A program made the translations under genes and the position numbers. 64,000 nt of DNA from Breviolum minutum Mf 1.05b.01 (lineage: Eukaryota > Sar > Dinophyceae > Suessiales > Symbiodiniaceae): positions 53,952 through 117,951 of the forward strand of contig DF240456.1 in assembly GCA_000507305.1 (NCBI GenBank). The letters run 5' to 3'. Every line of letters starts with the position of its first letter. The stretch's first letter is position 1. Shown in pieces: positions 1-12,899 of the stretch. The notes beneath the pieces are model-generated. The model was not told the origin of the DNA, did no database searches, and saw nothing but the letters and a program-made list of their open reading frames with translations.

Positions 1-302
1 AAAAGGATGGAACATGTATCTCCGGCTTCAAATGATGGCGGAAAATTTTTGGGTACCCACCCCGAAAATTCACATATCCCCTAAACATCCATGGTTGGAA
101 GATGAAAAGTCCTGTTGAAATGATCCCGGCCTCTTTAGGGGACAATCGGAAGTTAGAAAAAAAAACATTCATCGAAAAACTTATCTCAGCATCCAATTTG
201 ATCCACTTCGTTTCATTTTCATAAAGAGTACACTCCCTAAAACTAAGGTAGCTCCTGAAAATAGATAAAATAGGCCTTTTGCCCAAAAGGAAATTAATAT
301 TC

Positions 303-402
303 TAGTTGGTGGTTTCAACCCATTTGAAAAATATTAGATAGTCAAATTGGAAACCTTCCCCAAATAGGGGTGAAAATAAAAAATCTTTGAAACCACCACC
401 TA
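303..402. repeat. Family A foldback element
   Basis: Full copy: CTAGTTGGTGGTTTCAACCC at the left and GAAACCACCACCTA at the right, with the typical centre TCAAATTGGAAACCTTCCCC. Family A ends are near-perfect inverted repeats of ~14 bp; there is no room for a protein, so it would depend on a transposase elsewhere. Confidence 0.85.
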
Positions 403-1694
403 CATCCATGTTCAGATGCAAAAAAACATTTGTTGCAGTGAGAAAAAAAAACAATCTTCCATCGATTCCATCCAAATCGATCCTTGGAATTGCTGCCAAA
501 ACACGGAGCTCAAACCAAGAAGCATGTTCAGGTGCCGATTGCGTCATTTTTCCTTACCGCCATCCAAACTTCAACAATTTTTCCGAACAAAAAAAAATCC
601 GTGGTCATTCTGGTGGTTACTAACTGGATTCGATTTTTTTCAAGGGGGTTGAAAAGTTAAGGGGACAATTTTCCCAGCAACTTGTGCTCCAGGCACCAAC
701 AAAAAGGAATGTCTTTTGAAAGAATGGGACTGATGAAATGAGGTCAATGAATTTGTTTGTTTGTTTGGTGAAAAAATGGTTGAACTGAACCAGAAAGTAA
801 TTTGAGTGATCCCTTGATCCCAATGTTCACAGTGAGCCCTCACATTTACATTTCTACTAGGGGAATCCGCTACGCTTTAGCTTGTACAGGCATCGCAAGT
901 ACCAAAACAACTCAAGTGTTGCTTCAAAATTATGCCTTTAGACCAAGGGGGATGTTCATCTTATCCTCCAGTACATATTTTGCGTTTTTAACCAATCACC
1001 GATTTTGATAATGCTGAACCCCCCTCCCAGTAACAGTAGCATTTTCCCCTTAGAATTTTTTTGGCATACCAAGTTGTACCAAAACCACGTTTAAAACCAC
1101 GAAAAATCCTAGCATTCTTAAATGGGTTTCCACAACAACCAACAAAAAATGTGTCTCTTGATGATTTCGAAGATAATGCTGGATTTTGATGATTTTGGGG
1201 TTGATGCTGGATTTTGATGATTTTGAAGATGGCATTCTGGAATCTGTGCTGTTTTTTTCAGCTCTCAGCAGCCTCACAAATGGATTTCAGGGATTCCAAT
1301 GCTACAACTGTCAACTCTCATGGCTGCCGATTCCCCCACCCTAACAGTGGATTTTGTCCAAGGTCATGCAAGGTTGTCACCCCCTATGAAAAGGCTGGTC
1401 TTGCAAAAAATTGATGGTTAAACCCGGGGAACCGATGTGACTTTTTCCTTTGCCGTCCTTGGGGGCCTCTGAAACGACTGTCTTTGGGGGCCAGTCATTC
1501 CATTGATTTCTGGTGAAAGCTAAGCTAAGGCACTTTTAAGATCCAAGATCGAGGCATTCAGTTCCAAATCAAATTGATGTGTCCACTCCTGTGATCGAAA
1601 ATTGCTGTGGCCAACTGGCAAAGGACTTGGAAAAAATTCAACCAGTGACTCAGTGACCAAAAATCATACAAAAGATCCAAACCTGAGAGCAAAC

Positions 1695-1851
1695 CTGTCA
1701 GTGAAAGTTGGTAAAGTTGTAAGGCCTGCTCTTCATACTTGAAGGCAATGGTCACGGCCGGCATGGCATAGAAAGGGTCAAAAGGAACAAAACCACCCAC
1801 GCCACCGACCCAGTGCGATTCGCACCCTGCCCGAGCCAAAGGTTGCCAAAG
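1695..1851 (-). CDS. Candidate exon
   Basis: 52 codons between TCTGTTGCAG|CTTTGG and CTGACAG|GTTTGC. It reads ESHWVGGVGGFVPFDPFYAM then PAVTIAFKYEEQALQLYQLS. A second frame across the same DNA gives a hydrophobic stretch ending in an early stop, so the frame choice rests on length. No family recognised. Confidence 0.35.
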
Positions 1852-2003
1852 CTGCAACAGAACAGCCACCAACTTGACATATATGTATATATATACTAGT
1901 TATATGTGGTATCGAGATCTGAAGTGTGACATAGAAGACACATGTTTTACTGTACATAACATCATTGGAAGATATGGTTTGATATGGTTTGATATGAGGA
2001 TAT

Positions 2004-2107
2004 GAGTGTTTCCAACAGTAGGGGTACCCCAAAATATATGGTTTGTAATGGAAAACCCTATAAAAATGGATGATTCGGGGGTACCACTATTTTCGGAAAC
2101 ATCCATA
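2004..2107. repeat. Family B foldback element
   Basis: Arms GTGTTTCCAACAGTAGGGGTACCCC and the matching right side end in GGAAACA; the internal signature is AACCCTATAAAAATGGATGA. Confidence 0.85.
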
Positions 2108-2109
2108 TG

Positions 2110-4373
2110 TACCATTAATATATTGCTCTGGTTTCTGCACGCTTCGAGTCTTCCGGTCTTCCAAAAGGCAATACCAAAAACACGACACTTCGGCCGCTAC
2201 GCATTGGTCAAGATGTTTTCTCCGAGAACAAAGGCGAAAGTAGCTCACTGCCAGTCACCTGGCAAGAGGTGACAAGTGATGGATGTCCCCCCTGTACAAA
2301 CATCATGAATTATATGCACCACCGAAAACTAACATATCTCATATCACCCTTTAAAGGGGACTATTTCAAGCTAGGATCCATACATCTTCCAGTCCCATGG
2401 TCCATTTTCAGGGTTCGGATAAACCTTAGTAACTTCCGGGAGCCTTCAGGGTTGAAAAACCCATCACGAAATTTTCAGCCCGAAGAGGTGAAAGGTCAGT
2501 CCGTCTGTGATGATTCCAATTTGCTTCGAATTACCTTCAAAACAAAACGTTAAACCCACGGTAGTGATTTGATGAAGATCTGAAAATTATCGTATGAACT
2601 TTGAACTTCAATACGGATTTATTTGGGAAGATTTCGGCGAATGCTGCTGTTTGGTGTATCATGCTGCAATCAAATGTCTGATTGCAAAGATGTATCTCAT
2701 GAAACTTCCACCGCAACAAAACCCCATTTTGTTTACCATCTTCACTTTTCAGAATATCTTTTTTTTTGAAGTTGACAAAAAAGGTCAATATAGTTTCATG
2801 CTCCGAGGTGGAACATTGTAACCTGACCCCCCTTCTATGCAAATTCAAACGGATTACTTCCTGGTAATTCCAAGCAGTTTTCTGAATTGACGGAAAATGG
2901 TGAGATTCATCTATTTTTTCATGTAGAGATTTAGGATTGAATCAATCAATTGAACTAAAAAGCAACCATCTTAATTCGTGGATGTTTCAGGCAGAAAGTT
3001 CACCTCTAATTGAGGTTCAACCGTCACGCATCGTTGTCATATATCATCTAAACATGGGCAAGACCATGGTGATGAAAGCTATGAATCCCCCAAAGCAGCA
3101 TGCCAAGCGCCGTGAATCCTAGTGTCAGGCGTATCACCTCTCAAATCTAGAATGCTAAGTCCCTAGTATATAGGTTTAAGATGGCTTAAGACAATATCTG
3201 GTAACTTGCATTTTCCGGCCCTCCCCATTAGATGTTTAAGTAGGGAGAACTTTTCGGTGCACAAAAAATCCATATTTCAAAAAAAACACAAACTTTGTCA
3301 CGTCAAAGACCCCCAAACTACGATCAAAACCCAGGGGGAAAGTAGCTTCAAATCGCTCCCGATTATATCTACCTTGCTCAGAATCCGTTTTGTACCAGCA
3401 AACTTTGACCCAACCAACCTTCTGGACACATATGGACTTCGTGGTTTTCCAAGGGCTAAAGCCTTGGAGAATTGGGATGAAGCGAACCGGAGGCTGGGTT
3501 CGAGATGTGTTAGTCGGTGAGTCCAACAAGATGCATCTGATTCCATCTTCATGGGAATTCAAGGGAAACCAATGGTTAAGGGAAACCAATGGGGGGGTGG
3601 CATTGGCGGGGTACCCTTAGATTCTCATGACATCTGGCAGGTCTGTTTTTTTTGAAACAAGAAAATGGAGTTTTCGGATAGAACATGGCAATGGATGTTT
3701 TTTTCTTGGAGACGAGCCATACATCTAGAATTTGTGAAAGTGGTGGAGTGCTTATTGATTGCAATCTTGAATTACTGAAGGGTAAAACTCAAGACATGAT
3801 CTAACATGATTTGCCACCGACTTCATTGGCCAGGCCGATCATCTTCCATCGTCAAAAAAAAAGCTGCAGTCATCCTTGCCACCCCAAGCCCCAAGCCCCA
3901 AGAGCTTGGAAGTTTTATGGAAGATATACTGTCCAGCTATGATTCGCACTGAGGAATCGGGACCTCCATGAAAAATTGAGTAACACCCACATCATGTCAT
4001 ATCCCAAGCAAATGCCTCGCTGAGTTTGTATAAAGATGTATATATATATATATATAAATACCTAGTTGAATAGTTACACACAGTCGCCCTGGACTATGTG
4101 ACGATGACATCTACAAAGGTCATATGAGTCATAACATGTTTTCACACATTGCTCCTCTTGATCACTGGCCTCCTTGGTCAAATATTGCACCTCAAGACTT
4201 CTATTTCAGAAAACAACTCCAAGGTGGCATAAGAGCTTTCTTCTGTAGACTTCTAGGGGAAATGGAATCAAGGATGCCTAGATTTTTTTTCATAGTGAAT
4301 CATGTCATATTTCATGTTCGAGAATTTTATCAACAAAGTTCAAGCTATTTCAGGAACTTTGTCCATCTAACAG
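2110..4373. other. No convincing gene
   Basis: Holds only a weak candidate exon at 3421-3373 on the minus strand (KVGWVKVCWYKTDSEQ between TGTCCAG and AAG|GTAGAT) and TA-rich tracts near 4035. Confidence 0.4.
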
Positions 4374-4480
4374 GGGTCATGAAAAATGACACCAACCCAA
4401 ACAATGCACTATTCTTCGGGGGAAATCCCTAAAATGTTGGCAACCTTAATCTTAGCATCAAGTGTTGATCCCCTCAAAAT

Positions 4481-4600
4481 GGGTTCCTAGGTGGTGGTTT
4501 CAACTCATTTGAAAGATATGCTCGTCAAGTTGGGAATCATTTCCCCAATTTTCGGGCTGAAAATAAAAAATGGTTTGAGTTGCCACCACCTAGGTTCCCA
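4481..4600. repeat. Family A foldback, extended ends
   Basis: Inverted ends GGGTTCCTAGGTGGTGG and CCACCACCTAGGTTCCCA reach further out than in most copies; the centre is diverged. Confidence 0.85.
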
Positions 4601-4621
4601 TTTCATGACGTCTTAAAACCC

Positions 4622-4731
4622 CTACCCCCTGGAAGTTTAACATGGCCCCTGAAAATGGATGGTTGGAAGATGAGTTTCCTTTTGGGATTCCCTATTTTCG
4701 GCAGGGGCTATGTTAAACTTCGGGGGGGTAA
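4622..4731. repeat. Family C foldback element
   Basis: TACCCCCTGGAAGTTTAACA to GCTATGTTAAACTTCGGGGGG, with the centre ATGGTTGGAAGATGAG. Confidence 0.85.
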
Positions 4732-4842
4732 CTTTTTTAGGACCCAAACTCCTCCTCCAGGTCTCCCCAACAAGGCCAGCAGAGAGCACAGCATAGGCCA
4801 GGATGCAAATTGTCAAGGAAAGACCCGCCTTGACCATGAGGT

Positions 4843-4978
4843 ACTTGGATGTCCCGTTGGAAGTTAGGATCAATGGTTTGGATCAATGGGTTATTCCACC
4901 TACTTATAAATGGGGTATTCCTTGGGGTTATAACCCACTTTCTAACCATTGATCCTAAGTTCCTGGTACATCCAAGTA
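4843..4978. repeat. Family D foldback element
   Basis: ACTTGGATGTCCCGTTGGAA to GTTCCTGGTACATCCAAGT. Long TIRs, with inner ATTTATAA / TTATAACCC pairs. Confidence 0.85.
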
Positions 4979-5567
4979 TGGGATTTGAGAGGATTGAGGA
5001 TTGACCTTTTCCTGTGCTGTGAAGTTACGACTGGCCCTGAAGCCTGAAACTAAGAGTTTTTATGTAATGTGTTTTAAAAAAAATAGAGCCAGCACAGGTG
5101 TCTACATATTATTGGTGAAAATATTTTATATTGACCCTTTTACTAACCTGCCATTTGGTATCTCACTGTCATCTATTTTGACCTGAAAAAGGTACGTAGG
5201 TTGTACCCGGAAGTTTATCCGGAATCATCTGCCATTGCCATCGACTTTTCAGGTGAGTTGGCTGGTAACAGGCCAGAATGCAAGTCCTCGGAGGTGATTT
5301 CTAGGTGGTAAAAATGCCACCCATCGACTCGTGACCTGAACCAGAAATGATTTTTGTCGGGGTTGTGAAGCACAAAATGTCTGAAAGCATCACCTAAAAA
5401 CCTAGATGTCTATTTGTTCTGTTTTCTTGGCAGTCCAGGAGAAAGCACCGAAAAATATCTTCAGCAGACCTTCCTTCACCCTTTTCCATTTGTCCTTTCT
5501 GCTGGTCTTCTGCTGATCATACACCCCCGAAAACTAACATGACAAAGAGAAAAAACACATTTGGAGA

Positions 5568-5677
5568 CATATGGATGTTTCCTTAAATGGTGGTACCCCC
5601 AAATCATCCATTTTAATAGGGTTTTCCATTATAAACCATCCATTTTGGGGTACCCCTATTTTTGGAAACACCCATAT
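5568..5677. repeat. Family B foldback
   Basis: ATATGGATGTTTCCTTAAAT to TTTTTGGAAACACCCATAT; terminal ATATGG/CCATAT included. Confidence 0.9.
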
Positions 5678-5783
5678 CCCCTATCAAAGATGGTGGTTTT
5701 CCATTCCCCATCTTAATTTTCACGGGAGTTTTCAGGCCGTGGTTTTCAAGGCCGCGATGGTTCCCAACAACGTCGCACACAAC

Positions 5784-5869
5784 CTCGCTCTCCCATGGCC
5801 TTGAGGCTAAATTCATTGGCCACCTTGTTCAGGTTATCATCATTAACCTGTCGTCTGGCGACGACAACA
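5784..5869 (-). CDS. Candidate exon
   Basis: 28 full codons between CACTGGAG|TGTTGT and AGAGCGAG|GTTGTG: VVVARRQVNDDNLNKVANEF then SLKAMGER. Balanced charged and hydrophobic composition and a canonical donor. No family recognised. Confidence 0.37.
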
Positions 5870-7529
5870 CTCCAGTGTGGCACCAGTTTGGTACCACCAG
5901 TTTGGCAAAAGAACATGGATTGGAGATGCAAGAGTCGGAGTTCCCAGAAAAATATCTAACTCTATTTTAGTGTGGTTTGGTTTTTCAACACTCAAGACTT
6001 CTTTATTCTCAAGGGTGATTTACCCCGGCACTCCCAAGGACATGGGACCTTTTTTGATGGTATTCCCACACCATGGGACCCATATCTTTAGGGATTCGAA
6101 AACGAGTTCCTAGTATGGGTCCCGCTTACCTTAAGGAATTTCCCAATGTCCTTAAAGGTCCCTGAAAATCCCACTGAAATCTCCAAAGCTGCAACGACTG
6201 CAAAATCACTCTCAGATGCAGACCCATCGGATATACCTCTAACCGAGGTGACTGACATCGACGTTGGGTGTATCTGTTGTGTGTGTGTGTCTCAAAAACA
6301 CTCCTGTAAACTAACATAGCTGGCTGGAAAATGTTTACCATTTTGATGGTACGGCTGGAAAGATGAGATTTCCATGGGCGAGCTGTTAGTTTCAGGGAGG
6401 GTCATCTTTGAATATCTGCTTCAAGAACAGTTGATTCATACACTCTATCTATGTGTTTATATTTACACTACAATACTTGAGGACAAGGATGTATTTCTAT
6501 ATATCTATCTACTGATATCTCCCTTTTGAAACATTGCATTCTTCCCAAAAAAACACACACAAAAATATGAGAGAACAGTGACTACCTCACAGAGAGACAT
6601 ATATCATATATCTTCTTGCTTTGGTATAATGATCAATATGTTCACCTCCAAATTCCTGAAAGTAATGGGAAAAAAAAAACCAAAAAAAAACGACAGAAAA
6701 TCCAACAGAAAACCGAAAAAGTGGACAGCACCGGACCGTGTACCACACCCACAAGGGGCACTTAGGATGTGGAACTGATAGGAGTTGGTATGTTGCTTCA
6801 GCCTTTCGACTGGCCTGGACATGATTTGGGGTGAGGGGTGAGGGTGTAACGCTTTCAGGTTGGAATTCAACACACCCGAACTGGAGCACACCCCGACCCC
6901 TAAACGCAACTTTTACCAACAGGCTTGGAAAAGGGATTCCTTTCATAGTTGGCTAGGGGATGGCCGAACGGGTGTGCCTCTTGGGGTGTGTTGTAACTTT
7001 CTTGGAGTAACCAATTTTTATGGAGGGTGAAATAGGGGATATACGGAGAAAACAAAAATTACCAACATCCGGGATAGAAATCTGGATCAGTGTTTTCTTG
7101 GAAATTGGGAAGGTATGGATGAAGATGATTTTATTTGGAACCATAACATAAAGTGGCTTAGGCACCCAAAATAGGATCTCTTTATCTTTTTTACACCGTA
7201 CTAGTCTTTCATTACAAGGACTTTGTTGAGGTCTTGGGTAGCTAGCATTTTAGGATACATGACACCATGCGTTTGATCTCGTGACGGGTCCCCAGCCTTG
7301 CCGTACTCATCGTAGCTGCTACCTGAAAAAAATCCCTCGTTGTCAAAGATGACGATGCCACCTTTGGCCTCAAGGTGCCGGCGGTGGAAAATTGTCAGAT
7401 GAACTACCCTTAACTAACCTGGTTAGTGGTTTCAACCCATCTGAAAAATATTAGTCAAAATGGAAATCTTCCCCAAATATTAGTTTAATCCCACGATTTA
7501 CAGGGGTTGTATACATCCCAGATGGTTTC

Positions 7530-7675
7530 TACTTAGAGGTTCAGGACACTTAGTAACTGGTTATATGTAGGTTTATAACCCTAGGATTTGGGGACATATA
7601 ACCCACTTATAGAGGTTATAACCCTGGTTACTATCCACTTACTAAGAATCCTGAACCTCTAAGTATCCTTAACTA
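7530..7675. repeat. Family D2 foldback
   Basis: TACTTAGAGGTTCAGGACAC to ATCCTGAACCTCTAAGTA. Nearly identical in inverse orientation to the copy at 18400. Confidence 0.9.
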
Positions 7676-8401
7676 ACATATTGGTCCCTTTTCAGGGGCT
7701 ATGTTAGTTTCAGGGAAGGTACCCTTAAACTGTGTTGGGATGGCCCGTTATACCAGAGTCTCTCGTGTTGGGTTTACCAAAAACCTAATCCTCCAAGAAA
7801 TGAAGATAAGGCATAATGATTTGAGTTTCTGATCCAAGAGCTTTCGAGTGATTCTTTAGAAACTGAAGTTGAGGTACCTGGATGACCAACTGCATGGATT
7901 TCGATCTCAAGGTAGAAATTATGAAGGCTTCAAAAAAAAAAACGTGTGCCTGCAAGATTCTAAAGCAGACTTAACGAGTCACGGAAATGTTTTTGAATAG
8001 AACTACATTCTGGAAATCTAACATGGAGACTGAAAGGCTCATATGACTTGGAACATGTATATCCTCTCAAATATTAGGCTGCTTCTTTGGGGTGGAAGGG
8101 CTTCACCAGCCCCAAAATGGGGCGACAAAAAACCCCAAAACTATAAGTGATCAGTGATCAAAACCCACCAGTGATATTCCCTGAAATGCTGGTTGGTTAA
8201 TGACAGGATCCTTGTAATGGCTTGTGAAAAAATCCCTATGTAACGGCAGGGTATCCCAAAACAACAACCCTCCCAACTGGGGTTGTTTTCATCACTGTTC
8301 AAGTGAAGGTTGATAAAGGTCACCTTCTGAAAACAGTCATGATAATTGTCCCAGTGTTGCAAGGTTTAAGCAACCCTGATCTTCCAGTTCCCAGTTGCCA
8401 A

Positions 8402-8516
8402 TACACCCCGGAAGATTCACATGGAACATAATCATGGAGGTTTGGAAGATCGTTTTCCTTTCTAAATGGGTGATTTGTAGGTTCCATGTTATTCTTCCAG
8501 GGTGTACATGAGGTAA
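8402..8516. repeat. Family C foldback
   Basis: TACACCCCGGAAGATTCACA to TATTCTTCCAGGGTGTA. Confidence 0.85.
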
Positions 8517-8827
8517 CTCATCAACCCCAAGTTCCAAATACATAAAAAAAACAGGAAGATGAAGGTAAGGAGTACAGCCCTGAAAAGAAAACATGAAAGG
8601 ATACCCCAAAGCATGATATCTTAAAGGAGTTACCTTTCCAACATCACCATTTTTAGTATATATCCATTCGTTTAAAAAGAAAATCCGAAGGTAACGAATG
8701 ACCCACTGATAGGCTCAGGTTCCTTCCCCCATGCACCTTGGGATCCTTTGAAGCATCACACCAAAAGTCTCCTGGATTTTCGCAAGCCATTTGCCTTGCC
8801 TGAAAACTTCCTCAAAAAAAGGTGGCC

Positions 8828-8964
8828 TACTTGGATGTCTTAGGAACTTACGATCAATGGTTAGGATCAGTGGGTTATAACCCCAATATACCCCATTTAT
8901 AGTAGGTTATAACTTATAACCCATTTACTAACCATTGATCCTAACTTCCTGGGACATCCAAGTA
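8828..8964. repeat. Family D foldback
   Basis: TACTTGGATGTCTTAGGAAC to CTTCCTGGGACATCCAAGTA; about as palindromic as a copy can be. Confidence 0.9.
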
Positions 8965-9501
8965 ACGCAGGTATCCCAGAACTGCTGCCAGTGTTATCTT
9001 CAAAATTGGATAAGAATAGTGGACATCCGGGATGCCGGGCCAGTTTTACATAGCCACACAAGATTAGATGTTTTTGGGGGGGTGGATGATCACCACACTT
9101 TTCTAGAAACAACCAACCCATATGTAATTGATGTTTTTTGACGCACTTAGAAGACTAGATTCTTCAAACGGAAGTTCAACCTCCCATCGATTTTATGCGC
9201 TAAATAGCTGGATCAACTTTCGAACTTAATTTGTTTCCCAAGTTCTCAGTCATCGTCCGTTGAAAAAACAAAAAAGAAACAACAAGGAGGTTCCAGCCAT
9301 TTTGGAATATCACACTTTTGAAAAAGAAAAACAACTAACTTCGCCATTACACCAGATCCAAAGTATTCCAAAGTAGTAGTTTTTAATGGTGCCATTCCCA
9401 TCTCCCTCATTGCTTGGTTTATAATAGCTCAACTTGCCCCCGGGAAAAGAGGCCGCCAGTCTCGAGACGAAACTCGTTGTTGAATTCGGGTTACCCAAAC
9501 A

Positions 9502-9654
9502 AGTGAGCCACGAAGAAACAAAACTCGGCGATTGCAAAACATCCCACAATAGTGGTTGGTTACTATTTCCAGAATGGGCAATTTCTCAATATCTATCATA
9601 ACGGTGATCCCTTATATAAATCAAGCAGGAAGGTGGTTTTTCTTCGTGGCTGAA
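9502..9654. repeat. Family F foldback
   Basis: TGAGCCACGAAGAAACAAAA to GTTTTTCTTCGTGGCTGA, with the centre GTGGTTGGTTAC. Confidence 0.75.
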
Positions 9655-10015
9655 GTAAAAAATAATTGATCCTCACCTTTGATCACAAATCTCAAGACGT
9701 GATTTTGTGGCTAGTGTTCAACCCCCTACCAGGGCTGATTTCCTCATTTTATATTCATTCGTTTTAAAGAAAAATAAAACTAACATCTTTGCTTCGGTGC
9801 TTCGGATCATGGGCCCCGAGCCGATCGTTATAAATGGAGTTATGGCGCCCCATAAATGGCCTTACAAATGGGTTTGCCTGGGGTTATTGACCCCTAGGAT
9901 CGTGGACTGAAAAAACCCTAATTATAACTGGTTTTGCGGGGCCTACTTTGTAGTTTTTGGTAATTTTCAAGCCAAAAAAAAAATGGTCAAATGCTCCCAG
10001 GATCACGTCATGAAC

Positions 10016-10121
10016 CTTCCGCCAGTCGAAGGGTCCTATCATCGAACAGCAGCTGGTGCCAACAGCCCAGTACTGGAACGGCACAACGAAGGCACAGGGG
10101 TTGGCCAAATGGTTTGCCATG
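10016..10121 (-). CDS. Candidate exon
   Basis: 35 codons after a split one, between ACACCCCAG|CATGGC and CTGGCGGAAG|GTTCAT. It reads MANHLANPCAFVVPFQYWAV then GTSCCSMIGPFDWRK. Compositionally protein-like (Trp, Cys, Phe-Asp-Trp) in AT-rich surroundings. No family recognised. Confidence 0.38.
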
Positions 10122-10170
10122 CTGGGGTGTGTAGCTGTAGCTTGTATGTGCTAAACTTTAAACCTACTCT

Positions 10171-10295
10171 TGATGGTTCAGAAAACCAGCAAGAAAACCA
10201 CCTGGGATTTCTCTCAAACTTGTCGTAAATAATGGGATAAACTACCAATTCCCTCAACTGGTGAGTGAATCCCGGATTTCGAACGAACCATCAAC
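10171..10295. repeat. Family E foldback, diverged
   Basis: CTTGATGGTTCAGAAAACC to GAACGAACCATCAACAG, with the centre CGTAAATAATGGGATAAAC. Confidence 0.8.
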
Positions 10296-10402
10296 AGAAT
10301 CGTGGCATATCCCACCTTTCTGAAAACCCCTGAAGCGCAAAGTGAAGCACCAATTGTACGCACCTTTTAGGCAAGCAGCAAGTCATGATATGTTTAGTCA
10401 TT

Positions 10403-10558
10403 TGAGCCACACAAAAAAACCCTTCTTACTTTCCATGAAATCCTGGTTGGTTAATAGGGATCCTTATTATGGTCTATTATAATCCCTATATACTTGGGTA
10501 GTATGAGCCCCTATATAAAACCCAACCAACCAGGGGCCCTTTTTTTCGTGGCTCATTT
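10403..10558. repeat. Family F foldback
   Basis: TGAGCCACACAAAAAAACCC to CCCTTTTTTTCGTGGCTCA, with inner TGGTTGGTTAATAGGGATCC and CCCAACCAACCAG. Confidence 0.85.
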
Positions 10559-11540
10559 GAATGTACGGGGGGGGCAAGTTGAGATGCTGTGAAAAAAGCA
10601 TTTTGTCATTTTTTTACCAATCAAACTGCCCAAACAAAATTAGGAAACAGTTAGGTATAGATTTAAGGGAGATTGCAATGCTTTTATTTTTCGGATTTGC
10701 TGGCTACGTTCTGCGATTCTGCTATGTCATTCCTCTGGCAAATTTGAACTCTTTCTCAGCATGTCATATTTTTCCAACCTGACTCTGAAAGACTCATGGC
10801 CCCTCATGGAGATGATCATCCTTCAGATGGAACTATCTGAGGAAAAAATCAGAGTTGAATCCTATGTCATTGGACTCATTGTACTGGGGGAATAATTGAA
10901 TATGGATCTTAAAAATGGATCATTAGTAACGTAGTACTAAGTGTAGGGTTGTATAATTCCCCCACAAAAAAAGAAGAAGAACACGACAAGAAGGGTGTGA
11001 AATTTACACTGTTCAGTTGATGATGCTGAGATTTTCGGCGCCATTGTGGCGATTAAGTTATATATGAAGAAAAGCGCAGCAAAGCTCCGTATTCTCACCG
11101 AAATGAGTGATCCTCCCTGCGATGGCCTTTTAGGTATTGCCACAGTTTCGCAACCCAGTGACGCCATAAACTTCAGAAACTTCATGAATCTTGTCAATTG
11201 TTGAGGTGGTTTCAACAACAATTGAATTGGGTATATAAATTTCATTGGAACATTTGACGACTAACAAGTGGGAAATCTCAATCCTTTCTGTGGGTTGTCA
11301 AACACCCGAAGGGTTGAGATTATGCGATTCTCCCCAAAGGAGTTCATCACGTCGTGCAATTTCCAAAGAAAAACAGGTCACGAGTTGGCGCCGCAACTTG
11401 CATGGGTTTTTGTTGGTTTAAAGCACTCAGAACAATGGGAGTAGTGACTCCCAAACCCTTCTAAAACATTTCCATGAAAAACTGCTTAGTTAATGGGGCT
11501 TATCAAAATCCCTTTTTTTATTGGGTAGTATATTCTCCTA

Positions 11541-11650
11541 TATATGGATGTTTCCAAAAATAGTGGGGTTTTCCCCCCAAATCATCCACTTTAATAGGGT
11601 TTCCACATCCATTTTGGGGGGCCCACCCCTATTTTTGGAAACACATGTAT
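11541..11650. repeat. Family B foldback beside an AT repeat
   Basis: TATATGGATGTTTCC to TTTGGAAACACATGTAT, followed at once by TAAATAAATAAATA units. Confidence 0.85.
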
Positions 11651-11990
11651 ATGTATATAAATAAATAGATAAATAAATAAATAAATAAATATATAATGGG
11701 ACCCCTTACCCATACTATTCCCATACCACTCCCATTTTCGAATCCCTAAAGATATGGGAGGAAATCATCCAGATTAAAAAGGATCATTTGTTCGCCCATT
11801 TTTGTTCGGCCGGACTCCGAGGCTCCGCGGTCCTGAATTTCCACAGAGTTGCTGGGATCACGTACAGGTGCAATGCCTCATGGAAGCCCACAAAAATAGC
11901 TGGACTGGTTGGTGGTTTCAAATTGGATATATTTACCCTACATGAAAACCATAGGTTCCTATTAAAAGCCAACCAAATGTAGGTAAATAT

Positions 11991-12112
11991 ACTAGTTGGT
12001 GGTTGAACCAACTCCATCTGAAAAATATGCGCCAGTCAAATTGGATTCATCTTCCCCAAGTAAGTAGGGGTGAAAATTCCAAAAAATATTTGAGAAACGC
12101 CACCACCTAGTG
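11991..12112. repeat. Family A foldback
   Basis: ACTAGTTGGTGGTTGAACC to GCCACCACCTAGT, with small insertions in both arms. Confidence 0.8.
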
Positions 12113-12458
12113 GAGGTTGTTCCATGAAGGACTATGAAAAACCCTGGAATGAATTTTTTCAGATGGATACTGAAAAAAAATGGTGGTAGTTGGAAAAGGT
12201 ACAGGTAAACTCTTGAAAATAATTTTTGGGTCAGGGAGGCAACGACCAGCCTGTCACAGAAGAAGTCCAAAGAAACAACTCCCTTCCGCGTGGCGGCACC
12301 CGAAAGGAAAAGAATTCTTCAAGACGTTTGCAGGAGCTATGCTAAATGAGTTTCGAAAAAAGGAAATCGAACTCTATCGCATGACATTCTATTGATTGTT
12401 TCTAGGCAAAACTTAGGTGTCTTGCTTGCGTTTAACTTTCAGTAAGTCAGGTCCAAAT

Positions 12459-12535
12459 CGCCACCACCGCCACCACCACCACCACAACAACAACAACCAC
12501 AACCACAACAACCACAACAACCACAACCACAACCC
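12459..12535. repeat. CCACAA-type microsatellite
   Basis: CCACCACCGCC passes into CAACAACAACAACC and CACAACCACAACAACC units. A strongly strand-asymmetric purine/pyrimidine tract. Confidence 0.9.
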
Positions 12536-12899
12536 ACATCAACATCCACCCGAAAGCAGCGACTCTCCACTACCATCTCCCCCGCATCCCCGGTAGAAAC
12601 TGAGCTCACAGGCAAAAGACAGATCCGCCTTTGGTCAAAACGGATGGCAAAAAAATCTCTTGAGACTTATCCTGCAGCAAAAGCCCCTGGAAATGGGCCG
12701 AGGCCCAAAAGAAATTTTCAGCTGAAGCAACCTGGACAATTGATTGTACATTCTTAACCTGAATTAAGGCCTCATTCCTTCCAGAGAGAGCCCTACCCCC
12801 GCCGAAGCAAAGATAGGACTTTCATGTCTCGCGGTGATGCACGTCCTTGGTGCGACTAAGAAACTACCAAAGATGAAACAAAAAAGGTGAAACCTACCA

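Noticed and set aside
4035..4058. TA-rich tracts as promoters (also at 24322, 33672, 34015, 46188, 62570)
   Set aside because: Dinoflagellates lack a reliable TATA-box signal and these are ordinary dinucleotide repeats.
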